From Dichotomocladium elegans (taxonomy: Eukaryota > Mucoromycota > Mucoromycetes > Mucorales > Lichtheimiaceae), in assembly GCA_025716815.1 (NCBI GenBank), contig JAIXMN010000066.1, positions 1 through 48,793 on the forward strand: DNA of 48,793 nt, in the 5' to 3' direction. This document shows, piece after piece, positions 9,260 through 18,695 of the stretch (positions within the stretch are counted from its first letter, which is position 1; each line of letters opens with the position of its first letter). The position numbers and the translations under genes were made by a program. A model generated the notes under the pieces. The model saw only the letters and a list, made by a program, of their open reading frames with translations, ran no database searches and was not told the DNA's origin.

Positions 9260-10464
9260 TGAAGGCTTGGGTGAAGGCCTGGGCGAAGACCAGCGCGTGT
9301 GGTGCTCAGAACGTTCAAGACGTTCATGGCACCATTGCGCGGCTCGCGGCGGGAGTGACAGACGTGTGGGGCAGATTCCCAGTGGTGCCGGTTCACAGCA
9401 GGGTGTTCACGTTGTACACGTGAAACACTATGTCGAGTGCGGTTCTCAGTCGCCTGGATCAGCACCCCCGTCCGAATAACCTCTTCGGTATTTTGGGGGT
9501 TGCGAGGGCCATGCTGACCATGCCACGCAACTCGGACATCCTGCTGGAAGTCGGGTTCCAGCGAGAAGAGGAAATGCAACGCCATGTTCTCGTCGTCCTT
9601 GAGACTGGCTTGCTTGATCGCCTCCTGGTACTCGTCTCCGTAATCCAGGATGGACACACCGCGGGGCATCATCATCGAGAAAACTTTCGTGGCAGCAGAC
9701 ATCGAACGGCTGGCACCCTCGAATCGTTCGGCGAAAACTTCGCGTACCTGGGACCAGTTGTACCCCCTGTTTGCGACATAGGAATCGAACCAGTTGGCCA
9801 GGTGAGTCAGCATGGCAAGCGCCAACCAATGCTGCCAGTCGCGATCGACCTCCACCTCTCCAGCTTCTAGGATGAGCTGGAAGCGGCGAAGGAATTCCTC
9901 CACGGAGCTGAACGCCTTCTTCGTCGTGTCGGTCATCGTGATACCAGGCACCTGGAACAAGGGGATGTCGCCGATGTTGACACAGCCACCCCTCGAGGGA
10001 ATGGACTGGAGGCTGCTTTCATCCTCAGTCGGAGCTGAGGAAAGAGAGAAGCTTGGTTCCACCGAGGATGCAGCTGGCTTTGTTGGTTCAAGACCAGCAT
10101 CAGCCGCAGACTGCAGCGCGACAAAGACCGTCTTCTGATCGTTCAACAGACGACAAGTGAGTTCGATCTTCCTCGAAATCTCGGCGAAAGCGTCGGCGTC
10201 GTCGTTCTCGAGTGCTTGTGCTTGCTGCAAGCACAACTCCTTCAAATCGTCGCCTTTCCTCGCCATAAGCTGGGCGACGGCCTCCACAGCACTAGTCGTC
10301 GTCGTCGTCGTCGTCGTCGTCGTGCCGGGGTTGGGGTACTCGCCCATGCTCACGTCGAAATCGGTGGCAAGGGACGAGGTGTTGACCGCAGGTGTGCTGG
10401 TCGCGTTGGCAATGGCGCCCTGGGAGTCGTTGGTGTAGATGTTGGTAACTTGCTGAGGGTTCAT
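9256..10464 (-). CDS. gag: Gy3 Gag
   Basis: 402-residue frame. The retrotransposon-gag core spans about residues 180-330 (EEFLRRFQLILEAGEVEVDRDWQ through LEPDFQQDVRV). The N-terminal part carries a ten-threonine run encoded by a trinucleotide repeat. The last 50 or so residues look out of frame: in the alternative frame the basic, proline-rich linker runs straight into the zinc-motif polypeptide starting at 9259, so an indel lies around 9350-9450. The ATG is only 9 nt past the LTR end, leaving almost no leader. Confidence 0.82.
   Translation of the reverse strand: MNPQQVTNIYTNDSQGAIANATSTPAVNTSSLATDFDVSMGEYPNPGTTTTTTTTTTSAVEAVAQLMARKGDDLKELCLQQAQALENDDADAFAEISRKIELTCRLLNDQKTVFVALQSAADAGLEPTKPAASSVEPSFSLSSAPTEDESSLQSIPSRGGCVNIGDIPLFQVPGITMTDTTKKAFSSVEEFLRRFQLILEAGEVEVDRDWQHWLALAMLTHLANWFDSYVANRGYNWSQVREVFAERFEGASRSMSAATKVFSMMMPRGVSILDYGDEYQEAIKQASLKDDENMALHFLFSLEPDFQQDVRVAWHGQHGPRNPQNTEEVIRTGVLIQATENRTRHSVSRVQREHPAVNRHHWESAPHVCHSRREPRNGAMNVLNVLSTTRAGLRPGLHPSLQ
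10295..10323. repeat. (GTC)n microsatellite in Gy3 gag
   Basis: About ten GTC units on the plus strand, read on the minus strand as ACG codons for a polythreonine tract. Confidence 0.95.
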
Positions 10465-10473
10465 CGTAAAAAA

Positions 10474-10867
10474 TGTGGTGTTTTCATTGTTTTTTATAGT
10501 GGAGTTAGAATACGATGAGACTCGTGGATGTCTTTTATTCGAATGAAATCGGAATTAAGATCCTCCATCGCTACACATTTATCTACTATTTATATGATTT
10601 ATGGCAGAGGTCCTAATTAGGTCAACTAGCTACTCCGTCTTACACGGGTACTCGGAGATGGTAGCACTATTACAGATAAGGTGCTTGTGTGTGTATCGGT
10701 GACCTCTATCATACGTTATATGTCCTTGTTCCTTTCAGACCATCCTCACGTCGGTAAAACCTCATAAAAACCCAGTGGGAGAAAAATAGAGGGAAAAAGA
10801 CTGTGGAAATGGATCTGGTTATAACGCGGCGTCATGGATCCTTCAATCCATAATCACCTATGCGACA
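10474..10867 (-). repeat. Gy3 5' LTR, complete
   Basis: 394 bp, minus strand, TGTCGCATAGG to AACACCACA. It contains TATA (CATATAAATAG around 10580-10590) and a poly(A) signal (GAATAAAAGAC around 10535). The end is supported by the independent copy at 24048, where homology also stops after ACACCACA. The bases beyond it at 10868-10872 (CATAC) are the predicted target duplication in Gy4. Confidence 0.9.
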
Positions 10868-11865
10868 CATACTAGCTGCATCGCCTGCGATACGTAATTT
10901 GCTCCGTTGTCGCTGATCAGTTTCTTGGGTACCCCATGCTTGAGGACAATTTCGTGCAATAAGAATTGAGCGATGCTGTCTGTGTCGAAACTAGTCAGTG
11001 CGGTGGTGACAATCCACTTGGTCAGGTACTCGGCGAAAATTAAGAGATATCGGTTCCCGCTTTCTGATGTCGGCAATACTGCGATATCGGTTGCCCATAT
11101 CTCTCCCGGATGGTCCGCCGTGATGGGGTGAAGCTCTCCATGCTTCCGTGTCCTCATCTGATGTCTTTGACAGGTGGAGCATTTCTGGATATACAGGATT
11201 TTCAAGAAGAAATTTGCCACAAATTTTAGTTGTTCATATAGACCGTCTAGGTTTTTCGTTTTTTTTGCTTCAAATTCGAATACAAATTTTAGTATTTCGT
11301 TGCTATCCTTTCGTCAAATTTAAAGGCAATAGCAGCAAGAACATTTCGATCAAGACTATAGGTGAGTCTTCCTTCTCCTCTTTTTACATCAGAATAGTTT
11401 TGGGAGGCCAACCATTTATGTTTCATTCTAATTTCAAAGGAAGAAGAGAAACGAAATACTAAAATTTGTATTCGAATTTGAAGCAAAAAAAACGAAAAAC
11501 CTAGACGGTCTATATGAACAACTAAAATTTGTGGCAAACTTCTTCTTGAAAATCCTGTACTCCTCGACATCCTTCTTCATCCCATCCCACCATCCATACC
11601 TAGCTGCCGTATCCCAAGTTTTCTCCCATCCAAAATGGCCTGCAGTTGGATGTGTATCGGTACCATAGAGAAATGTATGTCTGAGCGTCTTCGGAATGAC
11701 TGCAGTCGGTGTGTCCTTCCGAAAGCAAAAAAGACCTTCGTGCCAGACAAATCGTTGATCTTGTTGACGGATCCATTGGTTGATCTCTTCATCCTGTCGT
11801 TGTTCTTTCCTTAGTTGTTCTCGGGTGATGCTGGTGTCCAGGGTGGTTGTCTGGTTTAGGCAGGC
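10868..11865 (-). pseudogene. pol: Gy4 integrase, broken by MITE 1 and Gy3
   Basis: The HHCC zinc domain and the first part of the catalytic core are recognisable: CSTCQRHQ, then IWATDIAVLP with the first D, and LISDNGANYVSQA with the second D. The frame is cut by Gy3 before the catalytic E. Between the start of the zinc domain and CSTCQ sits the 364-bp MITE. Joining across it with a single TA gives a continuous frame (KKDVEEY then IQKCSTCQ), which shows the MITE target was intact coding DNA. Confidence 0.85.
11194..11557. mobile_element. MITE copy 1 (TA-inserting, long inverted repeats)
   Basis: CAGGATTTTCAAGAAG-type end to its inverted copy ending CTTGAAAATCCTG, flanked by TA on both sides (11192-11193 and 11558-11559). 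Each arm is about 100 bp and almost perfectly inverted. No coding capacity. Inserted in Gy4 integrase. Confidence 0.92.
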
Positions 11866-13023
11866 TCAGATTAGTGCATCGGCATCCAGGTTGTCCCGCC
11901 CTTTCCGGTGTACTATTGTGAATGTATAGCTTTGTGCCGTCATGACCCATCGTGCTATGCGTCCTCGGGGACTGTTACTGCCTAGAATAGCCTTTAAAGC
12001 CGCGTGGTCGGTGTATACTGTGAGCACCCCGCCATGGATATACGCATGGAAATGTGTTAGACTCCCAACCATGGCCATACATTCTCGTTCAGTTATACTG
12101 TAATTCTGTTCCGCCGAAGATAGCCTTTTACTCGCGTAAGCTACTGGTCGTCCTCCTTGGCATAGGACTGCTCCCAGTGCATGATCTGAGGCATCTGTGT
12201 GTAGATCGTAAGGAAGATTTGGGTCGGGAAAGGCCAGGGTCGGGAGTTCGGCCAGTCGTTTCTTGATAGCTCGGAATGCTTTTTCTTGCTCTGCTCCCCA
12301 TTCCCATCTCTGATCTTTCCTTAGTAGCTGATATAGTGGTCCGGCCACATCCGCCAAGTTCTTGAAGAAGCGATGATAGAAGTTTGCGATTCCGAGCCAT
12401 TGCTGTAGTTCTTTTATATTGACTGGTTGCTGCCATTTCATGATTGAGGCTACTTTATCTGGATCGGATCGAACGCCTTGTGCTGAGACTGGTAATCCTA
12501 GGAACTTGACCTCCGTCTGGAAAAACTTACACTTGTCTAGGTTCAGTTTGAGGTTCCAGTTGGCCAGTGTCTCCAGCACTCGTTGTCCATGTTCGGTATG
12601 TTCTTCCCGCGTTGTCGAAAAAATCAAGACGTTGCCCAGATATGCTGTGGCATAAGTCATCCTGCCCAAGACGAACTGCATGAGCTGTACAAAACTCGCA
12701 GGACCGTTAGTAACCCCAAAAGGGAGTACCTTAAACTGCCAAAGCCCCTCGTCCATCCTAAACGCGGTTTTGCATTTATCTCCTTCAGCCATGGGAATCT
12801 GCCAGTAACCTGACCGTAGATCCAAGGAAGTGAATATTGTCGCATTCATTAATCGATCTAGTAGATCGTCGGCCCTTGGTAATGGAAATGTATCCCGCTT
12901 CGTCACTGCATTCAATCGCTTGTAATTTACGCAGAACCTTAGTGACCCATCGGTTTTGGGTACCAGTACCGGAGGTGAGCACCACGGGCTGTTGCTTGGT
13001 TCAATGATGCCCTTCCTTAGCAC
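11866..13023 (-). pseudogene. pol: Gy4 reverse transcriptase-RNase H, inactive RT motif
   Basis: 385-residue open frame with RT blocks NYKRLN, DLRSGYWQIPM, VLPFGVTNGPASF, then TAYLGNVLIFS where the catalytic YLDD is expected: both aspartates are replaced (G and N). RNase H follows (DLHTDASDHALGAVLCQ, ITERECMAMVGSL, YTDHAALKAI, ending GRDNLDADALI). The loss of both metal-binding aspartates should abolish polymerase activity even though the frame is open. It is out of frame with the protease segment, with a shift near 13020-13080. Confidence 0.88.
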
Positions 13024-13541
13024 CTTGTGTACTTCGTCGTCAATGGCCTTCTTTTCTGCCGGTGAACGTCGTGGATTGGTACATACACGGGTGCAGCGTT
13101 TCTGGTGTCAATATGGTGTACTATCGGCGCGCGCGTGTGGGTTTGGGTGTCCTGGTCCATATATAGTTGTGGTCTGCTTATCACGAAATCCCTAATTTCT
13201 TCTGGTATGGTTGCCGGGATGGTGACGGCCGAGTTGACGTGGACCATGTTTCTCGTCATGTTCTTCGGGATGAAGCTTTTTGTGTCTGGGTCCAGTAAAA
13301 TCCCCAGTCCTACCATCCAATCCATGCCAAGGATCACCTTAACATTCTGTTGTTCCACCACTCGGAAAGTAATAGGGAATTGTTGTCCCTGGAGGCTGAT
13401 CGCGGTTTGTACTTCCGATGTGGATATCGTCGTGGAATTGTTTCCATATCGTATTCGAAGATGTGTTGCCGGAGAGATAGTTAAACCTGTGCACCTGACT
13501 GTTTCTTCATCCAGAGACATAACCTCGGCTCTCGTGTCCAC
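13017..13541 (-). pseudogene. Gy4 protease
   Basis: Retropepsin-like segment. It is in the same frame as gag, separated by one in-frame TGA (13575-13577), so Gag-Protease was probably one frame. The active-site position reads DTRAEV instead of DTGA, with glycine changed to arginine, which should inactivate it. VILGMDWM downstream is the conserved second block. The same G-to-R change occurs in Gy5. Confidence 0.8.
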
Positions 13542-13574
13542 TAATGCATCCAGTTCACAGTCTCCCAGTTTGAT

Positions 13575-15338
13575 TCAGACGTTGAATCTTAATGCTGTGA
13601 TCTGGCTTACTGCCTGTTCGTTGGTTACTGCTTGTGCGTTTTGTTCCAGGTATGCAAATATTGGAGCCTCATAGTTGTCCGCTTCTGAGTTGCTCTGAAC
13701 CCTGTTCGCTATTGTTGTTGCTGTCTGTCCGTTGCTGTTTTTCGACCAGCAGTCTCGTGCATAGTGCCCTAATTTTCCGCACTTGAAGCATTCTTTACCT
13801 CTTTTACCTCCTTTCTTGTCCTTTTTAATTGCTTGTCGTTTCCCCTTTCTGTACCGCTGGAGATTCATTTGGACGTCTTCCATTGGCGTAGCCATATCCA
13901 CCTTGGTTGGTGTTTGAGTTGGTGGCATGGTCGGCATGAGTGGGGCTAACGGCAGCATCCGCGCTCTCCCAGAGAGTTGGAAGTCTGCATTCTTTTCTTC
14001 CCGTTCCATGTGGATCGCATACTGGATCGCCTCGTCTAAAGTTCTTGACCTGCTCCGCGCCAGTTCTCTCCTTACGTCCTTTCGGATGTGTAGGCCAAAC
14101 ATGTATAGTTTAAGTCGTTCTGGCATGTTTGGATCGATCCTCTGCAACGCCACCTTAAACCGAGCGCCAAACGTGACCATGCTCTCGTTGTTTTGCTGCA
14201 TGCTCGGAAGTTCCTGGAGTGCGATGTCCTCCTGGTCGCCGCCGAAATGGCTCAGGAAGGCTCTTATCATGGTGTTGTAGTCGTTGCGAGTGCTTTCGGG
14301 CAGGTTACCATACCAGTGAGTAGCCTGTCCCTGCATGCATACCATGAATTCATCACATAAGTCTTCTTCCTTCCATCTATTGTACTGGCTGACCTTTTCG
14401 AAGGTACATAACCAGGTGTGTGCGTTTTCGTTAGCTGTGCCTTTAAAGGTGGGAGGGTCCATTCGACGTCGTCGAACCGGCACTATTTCATCGCTATTCT
14501 GGTTCAGTACGGGTCCCTCCTCGTCTAGGTGATCGGAGGCCATTAGCGGCGGGGTTTCCCACTGTTCCCGACTGCTTTCTGAATCTGATAAGTCGTCGGA
14601 TACTCTTGCCTGACGTCCTCGTCGTGTCTGATTCGTTGTTGCTTCTGCTGCGGTCGCTGGTTGCTGCATCCTTTGCAACGCCCTCGTTAAGTTTTGGATC
14701 GTTTCCACCCATGTGGTATCCACTGTGGCTGGTGCCTGCCTGCTGTCCTGAGGTTGTCGTTTGTTTTGCTCAAATCGATTTACCCCCTTCGCCTCCCGCT
14801 GTTCGAGAATGTCAATTAAGGACCCTAATTTCTTCTTCAGGGTTGGTGACTCCGTGCCTGGGGTTGCATGCTGTGCGTCCTCGTAGATGCTATGGATGCT
14901 TGTAGAGAGCTGCGTAATCGCACCCTCATACTGACGTTCCCTCTGCTGGGTATACGCCTTCCAGTCTTCATCCCTCTGTCGGGCCCACTGCGCCAGCTGG
15001 GCTTGCTGCACTGCGAAGGCTTCCGCCTGTTGTTGGAACAACGCCGCTTGTTGGCAGTCCAATTCTTCGCGTCGCGTTAGGGCCTGTGCCAATATGTTGG
15101 TCCAGAGCTGAATAGTCTCTAGGAGGTCTATCGGGACCATCGTACCACGCCCGCCAGTTATCATATCACCATGAGTGGAGCGACTGGAAATTGCTGGTGA
15201 TCCACTGACTCCAAACTGGGCAAGTGGTTGCGGTGGTATGTGTGCCTCTAATGCATACGGGTTAGGCGGTCGGTCACGCTGTTCTGGGGTCTGATCGCCA
15301 GTACTCTGAGAGCTGAATGAGTAGTCAGTGGGATTCAT
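13575..15338 (-). CDS. gag: Gy4 Gag with zinc knuckle
   Basis: 587 residues. The N-terminal half is glutamine-rich and probably coiled coil (about residues 75-150, AALFQQQAEAFAVQQAQLAQ). The retrotransposon-gag core is around residues 290-450 (PPTFKGTANENAHTWLCTFE through DEAIQYAIHMEREE), and a CCHC knuckle near residues 515-530 (CFKCGKLGHYARDC) follows a lysine-rich stretch. The start ATG lies 19 nt from the primer-site region. The frame is uninterrupted, unlike the rest of the element. Confidence 0.88.
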   Translation of the reverse strand: MNPTDYSFSSQSTGDQTPEQRDRPPNPYALEAHIPPQPLAQFGVSGSPAISSRSTHGDMITGGRGTMVPIDLLETIQLWTNILAQALTRREELDCQQAALFQQQAEAFAVQQAQLAQWARQRDEDWKAYTQQRERQYEGAITQLSTSIHSIYEDAQHATPGTESPTLKKKLGSLIDILEQREAKGVNRFEQNKRQPQDSRQAPATVDTTWVETIQNLTRALQRMQQPATAAEATTNQTRRGRQARVSDDLSDSESSREQWETPPLMASDHLDEEGPVLNQNSDEIVPVRRRRMDPPTFKGTANENAHTWLCTFEKVSQYNRWKEEDLCDEFMVCMQGQATHWYGNLPESTRNDYNTMIRAFLSHFGGDQEDIALQELPSMQQNNESMVTFGARFKVALQRIDPNMPERLKLYMFGLHIRKDVRRELARSRSRTLDEAIQYAIHMEREEKNADFQLSGRARMLPLAPLMPTMPPTQTPTKVDMATPMEDVQMNLQRYRKGKRQAIKKDKKGGKRGKECFKCGKLGHYARDCWSKNSNGQTATTIANRVQSNSEADNYEAPIFAYLEQNAQAVTNEQAVSQITALRFNV

Positions 15339-15356
15339 TTTAGCTTCTCCACCAAT

Positions 15357-15525
15357 TGTAATGGTTTGCGTGCGTACGAAAATAGAACTCCTGTTTACTT
15401 GTATAACTACTACTGCTATTTATATGGATTATTAAATTAGTGATGCTGGCATTCCTTGACAAATTGTAATACGGAATAAACGTTGGTGATGATTATATCT
15501 ATATATTTTTGGCTAAACTATTACA
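15357..15525 (-). repeat. Gy4 5' LTR and primer site
   Basis: 169 bp, minus strand, TGTAATAG to CCATTACA, with TATA (CATATAAATAG). It is followed directly by ATTGGTGGAGAAGC, a candidate primer-binding site (TGGTGGAGAAGC, whose complement ends CCA). The same 14-mer follows the Gy5 LTR at 34891. Confidence 0.8.
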
Positions 15526-15530
15526 GGGGA

Positions 15531-15629
15531 TGTGAGAGTCTATACTGCCCGAAAGAGAACTGCTCTGTTTGGATAAACATACTAATAAATATATATAGAT
15601 CGAACTAATAATAGGGGTAATCTGTCACA
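15531..15629 (-). repeat. Gy5 3' LTR, unusually short
   Basis: 99 bp, minus strand, TGTGACAG to GACTCTCACA, preceded by a purine tract (GGAAGGGGAGATGG). The last 69 bp match 34823-34891. Five bases (15526-15530) separate it from the Gy4 5' LTR. Confidence 0.8.
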
Positions 15630-17213
15630 CCATCTCCCCTTCCAGAGAATGGTAAGGCTCTAGTTGTGCCTGGTTGGCTGTCGTCGTTTTGACTCGTCGT
15701 TTGGCTGTTCTCATCGACAATGTATATGCCTTGAGTTTGGCATTGACCTTGATGATGGTCCAAGGTCCAGTAAACTTGGGTTTTGGAAATTGCCTCTGGT
15801 CCAAGGGGATGACTTTCAGGACTTTGTCTTTGATGCAGTACTCTCTTGCTGGCAGGCGACCTTGGTTGTAATGTGTTTGCTGACGTCGTTGTGCTGTGAT
15901 GATTTTGCTATGCGCAGCCTCATGTATAACTGGAATATAGTGGTTCAGATACGCTAACCACGTCTTCAAATTATGGGTCTTTAGGGGCGGTGCTTCCATG
16001 GCAACCGTTGTCGGAAGCGATGATGGGCGGCCATACATTAGTTCGAATGGGGATGCTCCAGTTGATGCTTGCTTTGAGGTGTTGATCCCAAAGACTACGA
16101 ACGGGAGGAATTGGTCCCATTGGTCTGGGTGTTTGTCGGCATATGGGCCTAGTGCTGCTTTTAATGTCTGATTCATTCGTTCGACTAGTCCGTCGGTCTG
16201 TGGGTGTTCTACCGATGTCAAAGATCGGTTTATTCCCAGTCGTTGGCATACTGTCTTCATTGTTTCAGATATGAATGACACTCCGTTATCAGTGATTAAC
16301 CGTTTCGGCATGCCATGCACCAGAACCACTTGGTATATCAGGACGTTGGCGATCTCATTTGTACTGAAGCTGGGGAGTGCCACTGCCACTACCCACTTTG
16401 TCAAGTATTCCATTAATACTAGGATGTACTTATTTCCCGCCTGGCTGACCAGGGGAAGGATTGCGACGTCGGCTGCCCAGACTTCGCCAGGCTTGCCAAC
16501 TGGACTGCTTGTAAGATGACTGTAACGTTTCTTTGTAGTTTTGTATAACTGGCATTCGTGACACGCTCGCACCATTCTTACCACGTCCTGTGCCAGACCT
16601 GGCCACCATCCAACCTCCTTCGCCTTGGCCACTGTTTTGCCACGCCCCATGTGGCCTGCTGTGTGATGTGAGTGACCATGTCGAGGAAAAAAAAATCGAA
16701 GGCTCTTTGGTATCACCAGAACCAGCGGTTCGTTCTCCCTATATCGGAAGAAGAGTCCATCACGCCACCTAAACTTCTCTGGTTTGGATGTCGACCAGCG
16801 TTGAATGTCCTCGTCGGCTTCTTGATGGCGTTGGATGGCATCATTTGTGACGACTACCTGCGCACCTACGTTCTGTCGACTCAATGCGTCAGCATCTAAG
16901 TTGTCCCAGCCTCGACGATGGGCAATGGTAAACTCATAATGGTCGAGTTCCATGATCCATCTAGCAATTCGGCCTTTGGGAGAAATGATGCTGAGGATGG
17001 TTTTTAAGGCCATGTGATCCATGTATATGGTAAGTACAGCACCATGTATGTATGGATGGAAATATTTCAGTGCCCATACTACCGCCATGGCTTCTTTCTC
17101 GGTAACAGTGTAGTTTTGCTGTGTGTCTGTGAGGGTCGTGCTTGCATATGCCACTGGCCGTCCCGTCTGGACCAAGACTGCCCCTAGTCCAACTGCACTG
17201 GCATCGGTGTGTA
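15625..17213 (-). CDS. pol: Gy5 RNase H (C-terminal part) and integrase
   Basis: Open frame from the Tc1 insertion point to a stop inside the LTR. RNase H: HTDASAVGLGAVLVQTG, VTEKEAMAVVWALKYF, YMDHMALKTIL, NLDADALSRQ. Integrase: HHCC region ending CHECQLYK, D (WAADVAILP), D (LITDNGVSFIS), E (TDGLVERMNQTL), then a C-terminal domain (KFTGPWTIIKVNAK) without a chromodomain. All three integrase acidic residues are present. Codons upstream of 17213 in the same frame belong to the Tc1 terminus. Confidence 0.9.
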
Positions 17214-17582
17214 CAGTGGGCGCCAAAAGTGCACCAATGTTCAGTTCTCTCTGATATAGTATACATTTTCTCATCCAATTTATATTTATATATTGTAGCA
17301 TTAAATCATGTTCTCCACTGACCTATTTTGTATATTTATCTGAGTTTTAAAGCGAGGGAAACGGAGTGAGCTGGAGTTGAAGGGATGTAAACATACCAAG
17401 GCCATTGGTGCACTTTTGACGCCTAATTCTATGCTACTCGCAAACTGCTCCAATGCATGTTAAAACAACCCACAAGTTGTGTTTTTATTTTGCGACACTA
17501 ATATCAGGCGTTGCCTTGCTAATGATGACATTAGCAACCATAAATTCCTTTTCAGTTCTCATAGTAAGTCCTCCAATAAATA

Positions 17583-18602
17583 ATGCGACCAATTCCAAAA
17601 GATACCGAAGACAAGGTGAAGAAATATCTATCCGATGGACTTTCACGGCGTGAAACTGCTCAGCGAGTCGGGATTGGTGCCTCTACTGTTAACCGAATTG
17701 CGAAAAAAGCGTTTGAAACACTTCCTATCATGAAAATGGGTCGCCCACCAAAGCTATCGCAGCATGACAAAGCTTTCTGCATCCGCCAGATCACAATTGG
17801 AAGGAAGGAAAATGCAGTGCAAGTCCAAAAAGCCTTAGAAAGTGACCTTGGAATATCTGCCGGCCCAGCAACAGTTCGGAGGGTCTTCAAGAATGGAGGG
17901 CTTGGTGCATTTGTTAATCCGAAGAAACCACTTTTACGAACAGCAAACGTTAAAGCTCGGCTCCAATGGGCAATCGAGCATGCTCACTGGACCATTGATG
18001 ACTGGAAACGTGTAATTTGGTCTGATGAAACCAAGATCGATCGCTTTGGGTCTGATGGGAAATTCTATGCATGGAAACGAGAATGCGAACCACTACTTCC
18101 CCGTCATGTACAGCAAACAGTCAAACATGGTGGCGGCAATATCAAACTTTGGAGTTGTATAACTTGGGAAGGCCCTGGATACATAGCTAAAATTGATCAC
18201 ACAATCGACAAGGAGCTCTATCTTTCAATTCTCAAGGATGACTTGCAAAAAACCATGCAGTATTATGGCTTTGGTGCACCTGATACAATCTTTCAACATG
18301 ACAATGACCCAAAACATACTGCCTATATTGTTCAAGACTGGCTCAAATCTCAGGAATTTCAAGTTATGAAATGGCCAGCACAGTCTCCAGACCTTAATCC
18401 AATTAAAAACATGTGGTCTTTATTGAAATATCGGCTTTACCATAATTATGACTCTCCACCTGCAGGAATGATTGCACACTGGGAGCGTATCTATGCCACC
18501 TGGTATAAAATCACAAAGGAGGAATGCCAGAAGGTTATTGAAACAATGCCAAAGCGATGCAACGAAGTTATCAAGGCCAAAGGATACTGGATAGACTATT
18601 AG
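17583..18602 (+). CDS. Tc1-like transposase with DD34K active site
   Basis: 339 residues, normal for the family. N-terminal helix-turn-helix DNA-binding region (about 1-45: SDGLSRRETAQRVGIGASTV), a GRPPK linker, a second helical domain to about 120, then the catalytic domain. D148 lies in IWSDETK and D240 in FQHDNDPKHTA; the third residue, 34 residues later in SPDLNPIKNMW, is lysine (275) where the family has glutamate. A single GAA-to-AAA change explains it. The open frame is otherwise intact, so the protein may be made and bind ends but should not cut DNA. The element may have moved using another copy. Confidence 0.93.
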   Translation: MRPIPKDTEDKVKKYLSDGLSRRETAQRVGIGASTVNRIAKKAFETLPIMKMGRPPKLSQHDKAFCIRQITIGRKENAVQVQKALESDLGISAGPATVRRVFKNGGLGAFVNPKKPLLRTANVKARLQWAIEHAHWTIDDWKRVIWSDETKIDRFGSDGKFYAWKRECEPLLPRHVQQTVKHGGGNIKLWSCITWEGPGYIAKIDHTIDKELYLSILKDDLQKTMQYYGFGAPDTIFQHDNDPKHTAYIVQDWLKSQEFQVMKWPAQSPDLNPIKNMWSLLKYRLYHNYDSPPAGMIAHWERIYATWYKITKEECQKVIETMPKRCNEVIKAKGYWIDY

Positions 18603-18695
18603 CCACCTTTAATTTAGAGTTTTATAAATAAAGGAAGGCAGCGTCAAAAGTGCACCAATGAATGGTCTAAATTCAAGTAGATATAGCTCCTAGTA

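Larger units (their letters stand above)
5241..10867 (-). mobile_element. Gy3: chromodomain Ty3/gypsy element inserted in Gy4 integrase
   Basis: Minus-strand element with 5' LTR (10474-10867), gag, protease-RT-RNase H, integrase-chromodomain, purine tract (GGAGGGGGTTAA just before 5517) and a truncated 3' LTR (5241-5517). Over the shared 277 bp the two LTRs differ at only about three positions, so the insertion looks recent. The left LTR loses its R/U5 part at a TATA where the Harbinger-like element begins. The 5' end interrupts Gy4 integrase at 10868. Confidence 0.9.
10868..15525 (-). mobile_element. Gy4: Ty3/gypsy element, interrupted in integrase
   Basis: Minus strand: 5' LTR (15357-15525), gag, protease, RT-RNase H, integrase N-terminus. 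The integrase is broken by a MITE (11194-11557) and then by Gy3 at 10867; the rest and the 3' LTR lie left of the window. The RT active site and the protease motif are degraded, so it is an old copy. It lies 5 bp from the 3' LTR of Gy5, in the same orientation. Confidence 0.88.

Noticed and set aside
9008..9262. Several plus-strand open frames across the Gy3 gag-pol region, for example with polyvaline near 10200-10500
   Set aside because: They are antisense shadows of the gag and pol frames, driven by the GTC repeat and the high GC content there.
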